This document shows, piece by piece, positions 22,719 through 33,854 of a DNA stretch of 64,000 nucleotides; position 1 is the stretch's first letter, and each line of letters opens with the position of its first letter. Below the pieces are notes generated by a model. It saw nothing but the letters and a program-made list of their open reading frames with translations. It did no database searches and was not told the DNA's origin. The position numbers and the translations under genes are program-made. Location: contig FMBT01000335.1 in the NCBI GenBank assembly GCA_900095095.1, positions 62,001 to 126,000 of the forward strand, in the 5' to 3' direction. Origin of the DNA: Fragilariopsis cylindrus CCMP1102 (taxonomy: Eukaryota; Bacillariophyta; Bacillariophyceae; Bacillariales; Bacillariaceae).

Positions 22719-24137
22719 ATGATGATGATAAAATTGAATGATACTGAATCCTGTCGTTGTCGTCGTCGTCGTCGTCGTTCTTCGGCATCGGTTTTTTATT
22801 CTTTGATCGTGACGACATTCTTCTTATTGTCGCTTTTGGGAAATGAAAAAATATATGTACAATCTTGGTCGTACTCTCCTAATAACGCTGTTCCTTCTCC
22901 CACCAGTCGACGACGATCACCACTGATGACAACAACGACAACAACAACAACAACGATGTTAAGGCAGCAACAAAAACAACCATCAACATCAACATCAACA
23001 TCAACAACGGCGTTGTTTGGCATGTATGACAATCCCGCTAATCCTAGTATTACTAATCCCAATAATAATAGTAATGATAAAAATATTATTGATGAGGATG
23101 AATATATGGAAATTGCAAATCTCACATTAAATCAAATTATTGAATTAATTGAATTATCCTTCTTTCAGGGTTGTTATGCATTATCCAAGGGTGATACCGA
23201 ACCATTAAAGATGTTTATTGTGGCGGTACAAACATTTGCCTACAAGCAACAGAATGAACATGTTGATAATGGAACTGAAAATTATGTGGATGCAAATGGT
23301 GAATCCAGTATCACAGTATCCACCATGTCCTCCATGATCACCAATCCATTAAATGGACGTACGTCACCCGTTCGTCCATTAGAAGAAGAAGAAATGGAGT
23401 TACGTGATACATGGATCCATGCTATTTGTTTAATAACAACACATGTTGTTGCAACACAAGAACTAGAAGAACAACAACTGAAAGATCAAGACCACGATGA
23501 CGACAGCAGTAGTCTTACTACTACTGCTACTGCTACTCTTGATGAAAATGAAAATGATGATGATGACATCAACGACGAAAATGATACTGATATTGCAATT
23601 AAAGTTAAAAAAATATATGGTCCAATACTGAATGATTTAATTGCTATCCATCAAAGTAAATTAGGATTGAATGTCAATCAATTTATTAAATCACGTAAAG
23701 AAATTCTTTTTCCTACGAATAATACTCAAGATGATAATAATGATATTGAAAAGGAAATCAGCAAAAAGAAAAAGAATAATAATAACAATATTCTTGCTTT
23801 AGACAACGACGACGATGACAATAATAGCAGTCCTCGTCCAGTCGTCGATGAAATGAATAATGATATTAATATTGATCCAATGGAATATGCTATCGTAGCA
23901 CAAACTATAAATGTATTATATAATACACTGGAAGTATTATCCGATGAGGAAGATGCTATCGTAATCGATGATGCTTCCGCTTCTGCTGATGCTCCTGCTC
24001 CTGCTGATGCTACTGCTGCAGTTGACGCAGTTATTGAAGAAGAAACAGCATCTACAACTAAAAAGGGAAAATCATCAAAGAAGAAGAAAAAGAAACAGCA
24101 ACAATCTAACAGTAGTGGAAAAGGTTTTGGTGCATAA
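22719..24137 (+). CDS. Conserved-looking hypothetical protein, predicted plastid-targeted
   Basis: The start is set at the ATG at 22719, because the upstream open frame begins only with GTG. The protein is 472 aa. A poly-Arg segment is followed by a hydrophobic signal (FYSLIVTTFFLLSLLG), a Ser/Thr/Arg-rich transit-like stretch and TTALFGMYDNPA, where mature protein may begin. The folded part is about IANLTLNQIIELIELSFFQGCYALSKGD to WIHAICLITTHVVAT, mainly helical. The C-terminal half is Asp/Asn/Glu-rich and ends in Lys-rich sequence. No known domain is recognised, and its role is unknown. Confidence 0.65.
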   Translation: MMMIKLNDTESCRCRRRRRRSSASVFYSLIVTTFFLLSLLGNEKIYVQSWSYSPNNAVPSPTSRRRSPLMTTTTTTTTTMLRQQQKQPSTSTSTSTTALFGMYDNPANPSITNPNNNSNDKNIIDEDEYMEIANLTLNQIIELIELSFFQGCYALSKGDTEPLKMFIVAVQTFAYKQQNEHVDNGTENYVDANGESSITVSTMSSMITNPLNGRTSPVRPLEEEEMELRDTWIHAICLITTHVVATQELEEQQLKDQDHDDDSSSLTTTATATLDENENDDDDINDENDTDIAIKVKKIYGPILNDLIAIHQSKLGLNVNQFIKSRKEILFPTNNTQDDNNDIEKEISKKKKNNNNNILALDNDDDDNNSSPRPVVDEMNNDINIDPMEYAIVAQTINVLYNTLEVLSDEEDAIVIDDASASADAPAPADATAAVDAVIEEETASTTKKGKSSKKKKKKQQQSNSSGKGFGA

Positions 24138-24296
24138 AATAGATAACAGTACTGTAGATATAAAGCCTTCGTACTTGTCCTACCGTACATACAGTAGCCT
24201 GTTATAATGTCATCAGTTATTATTTTTAAATCGTTTCTTTTTACTATTTACTAAATTATTTTCTATTAACATATACTACTCTACTACCTCAGGTGT

Positions 24297-24496
24297 ACTT
24301 CCTCCGTGCAACGCTTATTGACCGCGCGCTATCGTTTGAAAATATCAATTCTAAACAAAACTAGGACTGTTGAAGCAAATTGGTCGAAAATTTTATCAAA
24401 TTGACTGTGCAAGACCTTGTATTATTCTAATCAAAAAACGAATTGCTAAATTTTCAAGCGATAGCGCGCGGTCAATAAGCGTTGCAGGGAGGAAGT
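24297..24496. mobile_element. MITE-like hairpin element with ~47-bp terminal inverted repeats
   Basis: The left arm 24297-24343 and right arm 24450-24496 are inverted copies, with two mismatches in about 47 bp. The core is acgcttattgaccgcgcgct. The whole unit is 200 bp with about 106 bp between the arms and no ORF. I found no clear target-site duplication. It lies between the 3' ends of two convergent genes, where its transcript would fold into a long hairpin. Confidence 0.75.
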
Positions 24497-24534
24497 CGTC
24501 TAGTCTAGTGTAGTGTAGTCTAGTCAAGTCTATT

Positions 24535-25641
24535 CTAGAATTCTCCTCTTCTTCCAATCGCGTATGCAAATGAACCAACTACCGGTGGTTTTGATGATGA
24601 CGACGAATGATCGTCACCGGTCAACGTAGTAGTCCTCGTCCATTCGTCATTGTCACTGTCGTCATTATCATCATCATCATCATCGCTGTCGTCATCATCG
24701 CTGTCACTGTCACTGTCGATTGTCTCTGATGTGGTGGTTTGTAATATTTTGCCTGTTGTTAATGCCCCAATGTTGTTGTTGTTGTTGTTGTTGTTGCTGG
24801 TACCACTGTCATAATATTTCATCCACGGCCTTTTGATATTGCCTAAATACTTATCATCAACGCCATCCTCGTCGAGATGATCATGATCGTTGTGGTCGAC
24901 TACTTCTACTGATACTCCTCGATCTTCTGTTTGGTCTTCTTCTTGGAGATAATAGTATGGTATTGCTTCTTCTTCTCCCTTTTCTTGTTGTTGTATCTGA
25001 TGATGCTGTTGCTGCTGCTTCGACGAATAGAATAGTGTACGACGTGATGGTGGTGCGCCGCCGCTCTTATTATTATTACCGGTAGTAGTAGTATCTGATG
25101 ATTTTGATAATGATAAAGCCTTTCGAATCGTTGAACGCATCATAGTCATTTTGAATTTGTTGTTATTGTTATTCTTACTATTGCTATCGAGACTGCTACT
25201 ACTGCTGCTACTACTACTGCTACTACTACTGCCACCAGCGCTTCTTCTTCTGAAACCGATATTTCTGTTTCTGTTACTGTTTCGTCGTCGATTATTATTA
25301 TTATTATTATTTGTACTGTCGCCTTCATCATTCTGCTGTGTATTTGAATTCAAATGTTTTAAAGAAGGAATTGAAAATAACTCACCCTGCTTCTTCTTGT
25401 ACCGCCGGTAGTCGTCTTCATTTTCTTCTTGCACATTGGATTCTTCCTTTTCTTCATCTTCTTCGCGTGATAATGTTTCTGGTGTACCTGGAAATTTTTG
25501 TTGTTGTGAGTTATTATTTGTTTCGTCTCGTAAGTAAAACAATGATAGCATGTCAGCCTCAGCATCATCATCGTCACAGCTGACACCGCCGTTGTGATCG
25601 TTGTCATCGTCATCGTCTACTATTCTATTATAACGCATCAT
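24535..25641 (-). CDS. Intrinsically disordered hypothetical protein
   Basis: The protein is 368 aa, rich in Asp, Asn, Ser and Gln runs coded by trinucleotide repeats. A few ordered-looking islands occur: ADMLSLFYLRDE, GELFSIPSLKHL, MMRSTIRKALSLSKSS and the tail PVVGSFAYAIGRRGEF. No signal peptide, membrane segment or known domain is seen. The open frame spans more than 1 kb and the ordered islands favour a real gene. Function is unknown. Confidence 0.6.
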   Translation of the reverse strand: MMRYNRIVDDDDDNDHNGGVSCDDDDAEADMLSLFYLRDETNNNSQQQKFPGTPETLSREEDEEKEESNVQEENEDDYRRYKKKQGELFSIPSLKHLNSNTQQNDEGDSTNNNNNNNRRRNSNRNRNIGFRRRSAGGSSSSSSSSSSSSSLDSNSKNNNNNKFKMTMMRSTIRKALSLSKSSDTTTTGNNNKSGGAPPSRRTLFYSSKQQQQHHQIQQQEKGEEEAIPYYYLQEEDQTEDRGVSVEVVDHNDHDHLDEDGVDDKYLGNIKRPWMKYYDSGTSNNNNNNNNIGALTTGKILQTTTSETIDSDSDSDDDDSDDDDDDNDDSDNDEWTRTTTLTGDDHSSSSSKPPVVGSFAYAIGRRGEF

Positions 25642-26018
25642 CTTATTTCTTTGTTGTTTATTAAGTATTAACGATTTACGGATACACGCACTGCTTTGTA
25701 CAGGTAGTAAGTGTAGTTAGTATTTGATGTAAAATTAAAGAAAGGTATATAAATACAGGTATGCAAATTTTTTAAAATAATTGAGCGACCGGAATGAATG
25801 AATCAGCATCAGTGATTGGAAGCAAAAAATAAACGTCTGTATCAAATACAGTAAATAAATGTTCTTCTGTCCTAGTTGCCTTTTTTTGCTTGTTCTTTCC
25901 GTTCGGGAAGCCAGATGTTTACGTTGGTGAAACTAATGTACCGGTAGTACATTGTACAATTACAGTATGCGCTCGATAAGAAATACACATTTAAGAAATA
26001 CACGCTTTATAAGAAATA

Positions 26019-28269
26019 CAGGCAACACACTTTAACTTTAAAGGTTTTTCAACACACTTTAACTTTTACGGGCTTTTTAGTTAATTAAAAAGTGCTAGAC
26101 TTTTAAGGAAAAACAAAGTACTTAATTAGTAACATTTTAACTTTTAATCAAATGACAGAACTGTACTTATTTAGTTTTTATTCGAAAAAGCTAAATCATG
26201 TCCTGTGGTACTTGCTACCTGTACTCCACTCTTTGCATTCTAACCCATCCTAGCATGTATAAAGTCCCAATCAGATGGTATAATCTGAGCTTAATATGCA
26301 TAGGGTGGATACCTGGACCAGACTTTGGGGCGCTAGGTATGTGTTCTTCACACTGGAAGGTGGTAAAGGGTGTGATACAGCCTAGGACATGGGAAAATGA
26401 CCCATTTGGGGGGGTATGTGACCTAGTACACACTCAAAAAGATGAATTGTCCCAAAGTAAGCACATGGGGTTGACCATATACACCAAAGGGAATATAAAC
26501 TTGGCAAGCTATGGGCAAGACCATGCTGATGTGGGCGCTAGAGGGGGAAAACCTGTTTTGGGGCCTAAATGACCCTTTTTGGGGCTTAGCACACCCTGAC
26601 ACCTTCCTAACCTCCCTACAGCCCTAAGCAATAGTTGGACCTTGTACCCATAGGTATAATGTTGAGCTCCATATAATTATTCAAGGTTATTAGGTATGTA
26701 TTGATGGTGCATCACGGCCTTGATTACACGCGCACTTGGCACTTAGAGAAATTGTGTGTTTTAATAGCGCTGGGATTTGACCCGTGACACCCCAAATGTA
26801 TGTATGATTACTTAAACTAATGGTATAATCCAAAACCTTTATGAATTAGGTTGATGCCTAGCTATTTTATTTGGGACTCAGCATACCTGGTATGGGTGTG
26901 GTTGCATCTCAAATATTTTTGCAACCTGTGCATGTTGGGCCATTTTATGTCTATTCTATTGTTCCCCGCCCCACCACACCCCCAATATGGCAAATGTTCC
27001 AAGTATTGTTGGTGTATTTTGACCATATGCATATATGGAAGGTACCTGGGTGTTGAAACCATGGTAAAATTCTTTTTTTGATGTTGTGGCAGCCTATTTC
27101 TGAATGGCACTTTTGGGCATGGAAATATGACATGTTGGCCGAAATGCAATGTTTGTGTTCTGGAGGCAAGAATAAGGTATGTATGAGGGATCATGACCCT
27201 TGGTTCATCCCCTATGGGTATGAGATGGATGACTGGGTGGTATATTGGTGCACCATACTGGTTGTAGAACTTCAGGAGAAGTTATTCACAATATCATTCA
27301 AAGTTGTTTAATATTCCTGTAACTTGTATTCAAAGTTGTTTAATATTCCAATAACCCAACTCCACTGGAGAATTTGTGAGATAAAAATGATACCAATCAG
27401 AATTACTTTAGTCAAGTGATGGTAAACCACCAGGGATGGTAGGAGGGAAACACATTCAATCTGTCTAGTGTTTCATACCAACCTACACCTCTCTTGTTCA
27501 CCTAGTTGTTTTTGTGCCTACCACAACAGCAAAATCAAGTTTACTCTTCAACGGCAGGACCAAAAAAGTGGTAGGAGGGTAACACAAGGTTCTCATACAC
27601 TCTGTGGAGGCTACTGCACCCAACCAAAAGAAAGTTCTCCTTTGGAACCATTTTGAATAATAGATTTCTTGGTGCATTTTGCTCAAAAATATGGTTGTTT
27701 GTGTGCCTACCACAACACCAAAATCAATTTTTCTCTGCAACCACAGGAACAAAAAAGTGATAGGAGGCAAACACCATGTTCTAGTACATTATGCGAATGC
27801 TGGTACACCGGACCCAGAAGATGTTGTTTGTTGCAACACTTTCAAATGAGATATTTTGTTGTGTGTACACATACATTTTAAATCCCTAAAATGTGTGCTG
27901 TGTGTGAGTCTACATTGTGAGGTACCAGTAGACTTACAAGACTAAGGAATATAATAATTCTCCATCCAATAGGTAAATTGTAAACTTCATAGATAAATTT
28001 TCCAAAAAAATGACTTTTTAGGTGTATATACTTGATGCTAAAGTTTTTATTATATACTACACTAACAAATACTAGTAAAGTTTTTTTTGGGGGGGGGGTT
28101 ACGATTTTTTTTACCCCAAATTGTATTTTTAATTTGGGGGCCCCTCTATGCTAATTTTTGGGGATAGTTAATTATAACCAGTTAGACTTTTAAGGATTTA
28201 AAAAACAGTTAATTAAACACACTAGTTTTAACGAAAACCCCCGAATTTAAAAGTTAAAGTGTGTTGCCT
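26019..28269. mobile_element. Degenerate DNA transposon with 21-bp TIRs and TA target site
   Basis: The left end CAGGCAACACACTTTAACTTT (26019) is repeated exactly in inverse at the right end (to 28269). Both ends are flanked by TA (26017-26018 and 28270-28271), as expected for TA-targeting elements such as Tc1/mariner. The left end has a second copy of the CAACACACTTTAACTTTTA motif at 26050-26068. The motif agacttttaagga occurs near both ends. The interior has short G runs and ctagg/tgggg words unlike the surrounding DNA. It has no transposase ORF; the 26198-26572 ORF is not recognisable. The superfamily is inferred from TA only. Confidence 0.6.
27505..27870. repeat. Two diverged tandem copies of a ~189-bp unit
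   Basis: Copy 1 starts at 27505 and copy 2 at 27694, both with gttgtttntgtgcctaccacaaca. They share tgcctaccacaaca, aaaatcaa, aaaaaagtg and taggagg at matching spacing. They lie inside the 26-28 kb transposon and look like an internal subrepeat of it. Confidence 0.7.
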
Positions 28270-28445
28270 GTACACCAGATCGGTTTTCGCGGGATAGCCC
28301 GTGTAGTGATTGATGGGTCGTACCGAAAATCATAAGAAACACACTCTCTATAAGAAACACACCAAGTCGGTAAATTAAGAGTGCTACCGGAATATGTTAC
28401 GTTTTTGGTTATTATATAACAAGTAATGATTGGGATGAGGATGTT

Positions 28446-29786
28446 ATGATTCTAAAAAATAAATTACTATCTCAGGAGGTGTCGTCGTCGTCTACTACTA
28501 CTAACAGTAACAGCAGTAGTAGCAGTAGCAGTAGTAGCAAGTCTTACTACAGCCACGATGACGATGACGATGACGATGATCACGATAACAATAATAACAA
28601 GTTGATAAGGGTAGTACCAGAAATAATACAAGAATCCTTCGATAGCAACAACAACAACAACAACAACAATGCCCAACTACTACCGTCATGCGTTCAAAGA
28701 TATCTCGAAAAGGTATCATCGTCGTCGACGTTACCGTCGTCGTCGACGTTATGTGTTGCTGCTGCTGCTGCTGCTGCTGCTACTGTGACACAATCAGGAG
28801 AATTTTTAGCATTAGCAAATCAATGGTATCCATTTACATCTGATCTTTTTATTACTGCGCCACCACCATCAGTATTATTACCATTAGCATTGTCATCGAA
28901 TAATAATGCAAAACATGTTAATGTGAACGTGAATGTGAATAATAATGTTAATAACAATTCTTCTTGTAATACTCTTGGTTTTGTTTGGGATGCAAAAACA
29001 ACAATTTTTAAATTATCACATCGGATATTAGAATCATATTACTATAATTATAATTATTCTACTAGTATTCAGGGTGGTAACGACGACGACGATGCCAATG
29101 CAGGTGGTGTTAAAGGTGGTATCGGTGTTGGTGTCGGTACTATTATAACTAAATTATGGGGTATATTTCCATTTGTTTTACAACTGGAAGAAGATGATCC
29201 ATATATATTATTTTGGTTAGCAATGATAATACCATTATATCCAAAAAATGTACTATTGAATAATAAACTATTGATTTGGAATAATAATAAGAATAAGAAT
29301 AAGAATCTTCATGATTCTGATTCTGATTCTGATTCGGAATTTTTATTATCATCATCGTCGTCGTCATCATCATGTATTGCAAAAGCTGAACTTTGTTGTA
29401 ATGACGATAATGATAAAACTAATAGTACTAATAGTACTTTTGACTTGGAATTTAGTTTTGATAATGATACTGATTTATTAATCAGTATCAAAGTAACGGA
29501 ACGACGACGAAATCTCACAACTGATGAATCCAATGAAGAACAAACACAACAACAACAACAACCACCTTATTGGCAAGTTTTCTACAAAGATTACAAACAA
29601 GTACCTGTTTCTAGTAAAGAAGAACAACAGCGACAACAACGACAGATTTCTTCTTCTTCCTTAATCCCAACTACAATTGAAATTGGTAGAGGAGGGTGTG
29701 GTGACAATGCTAATGACAATAAAAATGATTCATCATCATTTCGATCGCATTTTAAAATTCACAATCATCGAATTAAATACCTATGA
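28446..29786 (+). CDS. Hypothetical protein with Ser/Asn/Asp-rich inserts
   Basis: The protein is 446 aa. Ordered parts are QLLPSCVQRYLEKV, a segment with EFLALANQWYPFTSDLF, TLGFVWDAKTTIFKLSHRIL and a hydrophobic stretch IITKLWGIFPFVLQLEEDD through FWLAMIIPLYPKN. The C-terminal part has WQVFYKDYKQVPV. Between them are homopolymers. No family is recognised. The hydrophobic block could be a membrane-associated helix pair. It starts 176 bp right of the transposon at 26-28 kb. The start ATG is the first in frame after stops. Confidence 0.55.
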   Translation: MILKNKLLSQEVSSSSTTTNSNSSSSSSSSSKSYYSHDDDDDDDDHDNNNNKLIRVVPEIIQESFDSNNNNNNNNAQLLPSCVQRYLEKVSSSSTLPSSSTLCVAAAAAAAATVTQSGEFLALANQWYPFTSDLFITAPPPSVLLPLALSSNNNAKHVNVNVNVNNNVNNNSSCNTLGFVWDAKTTIFKLSHRILESYYYNYNYSTSIQGGNDDDDANAGGVKGGIGVGVGTIITKLWGIFPFVLQLEEDDPYILFWLAMIIPLYPKNVLLNNKLLIWNNNKNKNKNLHDSDSDSDSEFLLSSSSSSSSCIAKAELCCNDDNDKTNSTNSTFDLEFSFDNDTDLLISIKVTERRRNLTTDESNEEQTQQQQQPPYWQVFYKDYKQVPVSSKEEQQRQQRQISSSSLIPTTIEIGRGGCGDNANDNKNDSSSFRSHFKIHNHRIKYL

Positions 29787-30296
29787 AGAAGTGACAAAAT
29801 AGAAAATAGACTACTGACTTACTTTACTAGAATATATTTTAATCATTATTTCATCTTTCGTAGAAAAATACTGAACAGCTACTTGGCTTGCTTTTTTGAA
29901 GATTCTTCATGGCACATACTAATTCCGTTACACGACGGTTGAAAATTGACAGTTTTAGTCGTGCAGGTATCGAACATAAGCCTAGAAATATTCTCTTCGC
30001 CACAAACGCGACCTGTTGAAAACAAATAAAAAATTCGAACGTGTGAAAACTTGGAAGAAAGGCTATCAAATTTTAAATTGATATTTGCTAAGAACAAACA
30101 ACAAAACAACCAAGGATTAGCAACAGTTTACCCTCTACAGCCAACATCTTATCCTTGACCAAAAACACACTCGCTCAAACCACCAATCTCTGGGTTTAAT
30201 TTAACTACTTCGCTGTTCGTACTGCAGAGAAGAAAAAGAAAAAGAAGAAATCTGATCCAAATACAAACCGCCCTCTCATCACAACCCATCCCATCG
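29787..30296. other. Intergenic region
   Basis: These 510 bp lie between two same-strand genes. Two overlapping short minus ORFs (29851-30109) lack coding character. Nothing else is seen. Confidence 0.4.
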
Positions 30297-33200
30297 ATGA
30301 GTCCCAATACAATTAGTGGTGTTACTACGCCTTTGAAAAACTGTTCCGTTCGAGGCGATGATACAGTTCAGGAACAGCAACAACGGCAAAAACAACCGAT
30401 ACACGAATTTGATCACGTCGTCGGGGATGATAGTGACGATGATGTCATGGATGGTATATTTGATGATGACGATGATGAAAGCGATCACAATGAAAGCGAT
30501 GACAATGATAATACTGCTTCTTCAAGAACGAGTCCATTCATGAAATTGATTCCGACTTCATACTTTGTCGAATCTCCGACAGGGAAAATGTCACCGCTGA
30601 AATCTGCTACATTTACACCCTCTACCAAGAATAATAATAATGCTAACGGCAACAGCAACGGTAATGTAAACGGCTCACTACAACACCACCACCAACAACA
30701 ACAACAACAGCAGCAGCAGCAGCAGAGCAGTAAAAGCATCGTCCCTTTTCCAACAACGACGTCATCACCCGAAAATGAAAAAGGTGTTGATCGATTATTA
30801 CTATTAGCAAGATATCCAAATACAAACGAACAAAAAATTCAATCAACATTACAACAAAAACAAATACAAAAGGAAGTAGCAATGATATCTGCAAGAAAGA
30901 AAGCACAATTATTTCGTGATAAGTTACAACAACAACAACAACGACAGGAAGAAGAAGAACGATCAAAAATGCAACAACAACAACAGTCTCCTTCTTATTA
31001 CCAACAACAACCACCGCTAGCCTTATTTCAACCCGCATTCTTCGATGAGGATGAGGATGTAGAAGAAGGACGGTTTCATTTTCAACACGGCGACTTCCAC
31101 GACAATAGCAATAGCAATAGCAATAGTACGAATACAACAACAAATAGTATACTACCAAGTCGATCAAAAGATTCTTCTGGAACTGACGACAACGACAACG
31201 ACAAAACCCCCGAGTATGATACCGCCGGTATTATGATGCGGCAACAACAATCTAGAATAGATAATAATAATACTACTCCTAGCAAAAGTAATGTCCGTTC
31301 TCAAAGTATTATCGATAAATCACGAAGAAGTCCCACCAGTAGTAGTGGTAATCGAAAGAATGTCATCAGTAAAAGACGTTCTATCAAAACATTTGCATCA
31401 AATTTTATGGAGAAAGTATTTTCTACTACAATTGATAATGATAGTGATAGTAATAATAATATTCCACCGATACCATTGAATAATGTTGATAATGAAGACG
31501 ACGACTCAGAATCAGAATTACCAGTAATGACTAATGATGTCACTTCTACTTCCCAATCTGTCATATCAGCATCCGATTGCTCTTTGTATACTGATATAGG
31601 TTCTCGTGGTGGTGATACAATATCATCGAAGATTTCAAATCCAAATAGTGTAATGACACGGAAAATAAGTAATGTAACCACCAGTAATATGAATGATTAT
31701 GATAATATGACTATGAATATGAATCCTAATCCGAACAATCAGAATCGTCTCAGAGGTAATAGTGAATCAACTGCTCATCGTTCGACGGATGATCATGGGG
31801 ATGAAAGTAATAATAATATTAACGACAACAACGATGACAACAACGACGACGACGATAGCGGTAGCGGTAGCAAAAAAGGATTACTATTTCTTCGTCGTTA
31901 TTGTTGTGACAGAAAAAAGAAGAAGAATGGACTACTGATATTTATTTTTTCATTCATTGTTGTGATTGCAATTATGGTCACAGTATTAGCAGCAATAAAA
32001 GGTCGTCAACGACAACAACAGCAAAGCAATAACAATAACAATAATAATCCTCCACAACAGCAATTTTTTGATGATTCGATTGACGAATTATTATCTTTAC
32101 AGCCATCACAATCCCCCTCTACAATAACAATAATATCAACAAATACCACAACAACCATGGTACCAAGTATCGCAACGATCACTGTGGAGGGCGGTGATAC
32201 GGAAACAGCAACGCCGACCGTTCAACCAACCACAGTAATATTGTTATCTACTAGTAATGAAGAGCAGGAGATGGTATCGTCGTCGGTAGCATCATCAGCA
32301 GCAGCAGCAGCAGCTGATACGGTCGATAACAGTAGTACTTCATCAACAACAACATCTTCTCGTCCGACTTCAAATACAAATACAAATACTAATTCTCATT
32401 CTCCAACTTCAAATAATGAACTGACGACGATTACGCCGAGTCAGAGTCCGACGTCGAAAGTAGTATCACCATTATCGTCATCATTATTACCAACTTCAAA
32501 TCCAACAAAAACATTATTTTCTACATGGATATGGACCGATTTAGGTGCGCCTATGATGGGAACTGAAATCGATCAACAATATGGACAATCAGTCGCTATA
32601 TCCCACGACGGGAATATTATGGCTGTAGGTGCATCCGGTGCACTATCACAATCGGGTGTTGTTCGTATTTATCAATTAAGCAAAGATGGTACAGGTTGGA
32701 TATCAATTACCTCGTTACTTGGTCGAAATGAAGGAGATCAATTTGGTAGTACTGTTGCATTGTCAGCTGATGGAAGTGTATTAGCTGTATCGGAACCATT
32801 CTATAATGGTATGGCTGGTGATAAAACTGGTAATGTCCGTACCTACGTACGTAGTCCCTTTGGTGGCTATATCCGTCTTGGACCAGATATAGAAGGTGAT
32901 TCTGCAACAGATCATTTCGGACTTGGTTTAGCATTAAGTTCGAATGGTCGACGACTGGCAGTTGGGGCACCGTATCGCGATAACAGCGCAAGTAGTAATA
33001 ATGGCAGCAGTAGCAGCAGCAATCGATTAGTATCGGGTGCAGTAAAAGTTTACGAATGGTCCATTCCAGATGATAAATGGATGTGCATCGTTGGTGACAA
33101 CAGTAATGTTGATGAGATAAATGATGCCGTATTGAGTACTACAGCGCCGCTTATAGGAGAGAGTGACCTTGACTGGTTCGGTTGGAGCCTAGATCTGAAC

Positions 33201-33854
33201 GATGATGGTAGTTTACTTTGTGTCGGTGCACCCCGTAATTCAGATTTTGGTGGTTACGTCCAATGCTTCGAGGAACAGAAAGAAGATAATTTTCCTTTCA
33301 ATCATATTCAATGGACGTTAGTTGGTGATACTATTCGAAACAACAAAAAACCTGTACGATATGATGATAATTTTGGTGCTGCCATCTCGGTCAGTCGTGA
33401 TCCAACCGGCACGAGACATCGTGTTGCCATCGCTGCTCCTGGTAAGAATGGTACTAAGAAATCCTTATTTGATTCTGGTATTGTGATCGTATATGAATTT
33501 AGTCCTAATAACCCAGAACGTGGATGGATACAATTAGGGAGAACAGAAATTACCTCTGTCAATCCAGGTAAAGACTTCCAAATGGGTTATTCTGTTGATT
33601 TACATGGAGATTTACTACTTGTTGGTATACCCGGTGCTGCATCCAATAATGCTGGTGGACAAATGGAACTTTTTGAATTTGAACGATCGAGTTGGCACTG
33701 GAAACGTCAACCTCGTATATTCCAAGGACTTACTGGATCTAATTATGGTTCTGCTGTTCGGATGACGCCAGATGGAACAACCATTGTAGTTGGAAGTCCC
33801 CAGTCAGAAGAGAACAATTATGGTGGTGCAATCAATGTTTATCGCAAAGATTGA
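30297..33854 (+). CDS. Single-pass membrane protein with FG-GAP-like beta-propeller ectodomain
   Basis: The protein is 1185 aa and intronless. Residues 1-530 are Gln/Asn/Asp-rich and presumably cytoplasmic. A membrane segment LLIFIFSFIVVIAIMVTVLA lies at about residues 545-565, preceded by basic residues (RRYCCDRKKKK), suggesting a type II orientation. A Ser/Thr/Pro-rich stalk follows. From about residue 745 come repeated blades: YGQSVAISHDGNIMAVGA, FGSTVALSADGSVLAVS, FGLGLALSSNGRRLAVGAP, FGWSLDLNDDGSLLCVGAP, YSVDLHGDLLLVGIPGA and YGSAVRMTPDGTTIVVGSP. This spacing fits an FG-GAP/integrin-alpha-like or Kelch-like propeller common in diatom surface proteins. The ligand is unknown. Confidence 0.75.
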   Translation: MSPNTISGVTTPLKNCSVRGDDTVQEQQQRQKQPIHEFDHVVGDDSDDDVMDGIFDDDDDESDHNESDDNDNTASSRTSPFMKLIPTSYFVESPTGKMSPLKSATFTPSTKNNNNANGNSNGNVNGSLQHHHQQQQQQQQQQQSSKSIVPFPTTTSSPENEKGVDRLLLLARYPNTNEQKIQSTLQQKQIQKEVAMISARKKAQLFRDKLQQQQQRQEEEERSKMQQQQQSPSYYQQQPPLALFQPAFFDEDEDVEEGRFHFQHGDFHDNSNSNSNSTNTTTNSILPSRSKDSSGTDDNDNDKTPEYDTAGIMMRQQQSRIDNNNTTPSKSNVRSQSIIDKSRRSPTSSSGNRKNVISKRRSIKTFASNFMEKVFSTTIDNDSDSNNNIPPIPLNNVDNEDDDSESELPVMTNDVTSTSQSVISASDCSLYTDIGSRGGDTISSKISNPNSVMTRKISNVTTSNMNDYDNMTMNMNPNPNNQNRLRGNSESTAHRSTDDHGDESNNNINDNNDDNNDDDDSGSGSKKGLLFLRRYCCDRKKKKNGLLIFIFSFIVVIAIMVTVLAAIKGRQRQQQQSNNNNNNNPPQQQFFDDSIDELLSLQPSQSPSTITIISTNTTTTMVPSIATITVEGGDTETATPTVQPTTVILLSTSNEEQEMVSSSVASSAAAAAADTVDNSSTSSTTTSSRPTSNTNTNTNSHSPTSNNELTTITPSQSPTSKVVSPLSSSLLPTSNPTKTLFSTWIWTDLGAPMMGTEIDQQYGQSVAISHDGNIMAVGASGALSQSGVVRIYQLSKDGTGWISITSLLGRNEGDQFGSTVALSADGSVLAVSEPFYNGMAGDKTGNVRTYVRSPFGGYIRLGPDIEGDSATDHFGLGLALSSNGRRLAVGAPYRDNSASSNNGSSSSSNRLVSGAVKVYEWSIPDDKWMCIVGDNSNVDEINDAVLSTTAPLIGESDLDWFGWSLDLNDDGSLLCVGAPRNSDFGGYVQCFEEQKEDNFPFNHIQWTLVGDTIRNNKKPVRYDDNFGAAISVSRDPTGTRHRVAIAAPGKNGTKKSLFDSGIVIVYEFSPNNPERGWIQLGRTEITSVNPGKDFQMGYSVDLHGDLLLVGIPGAASNNAGGQMELFEFERSSWHWKRQPRIFQGLTGSNYGSAVRMTPDGTTIVVGSPQSEENNYGGAINVYRKD

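Noticed and set aside
26756-26840. tRNA-like T-arm (minus-strand gggtcaaatccc) suggesting a tRNA gene or SINE
   Set aside because: No matching acceptor stem or anticodon arm could be built; the A-box-like part is weak.
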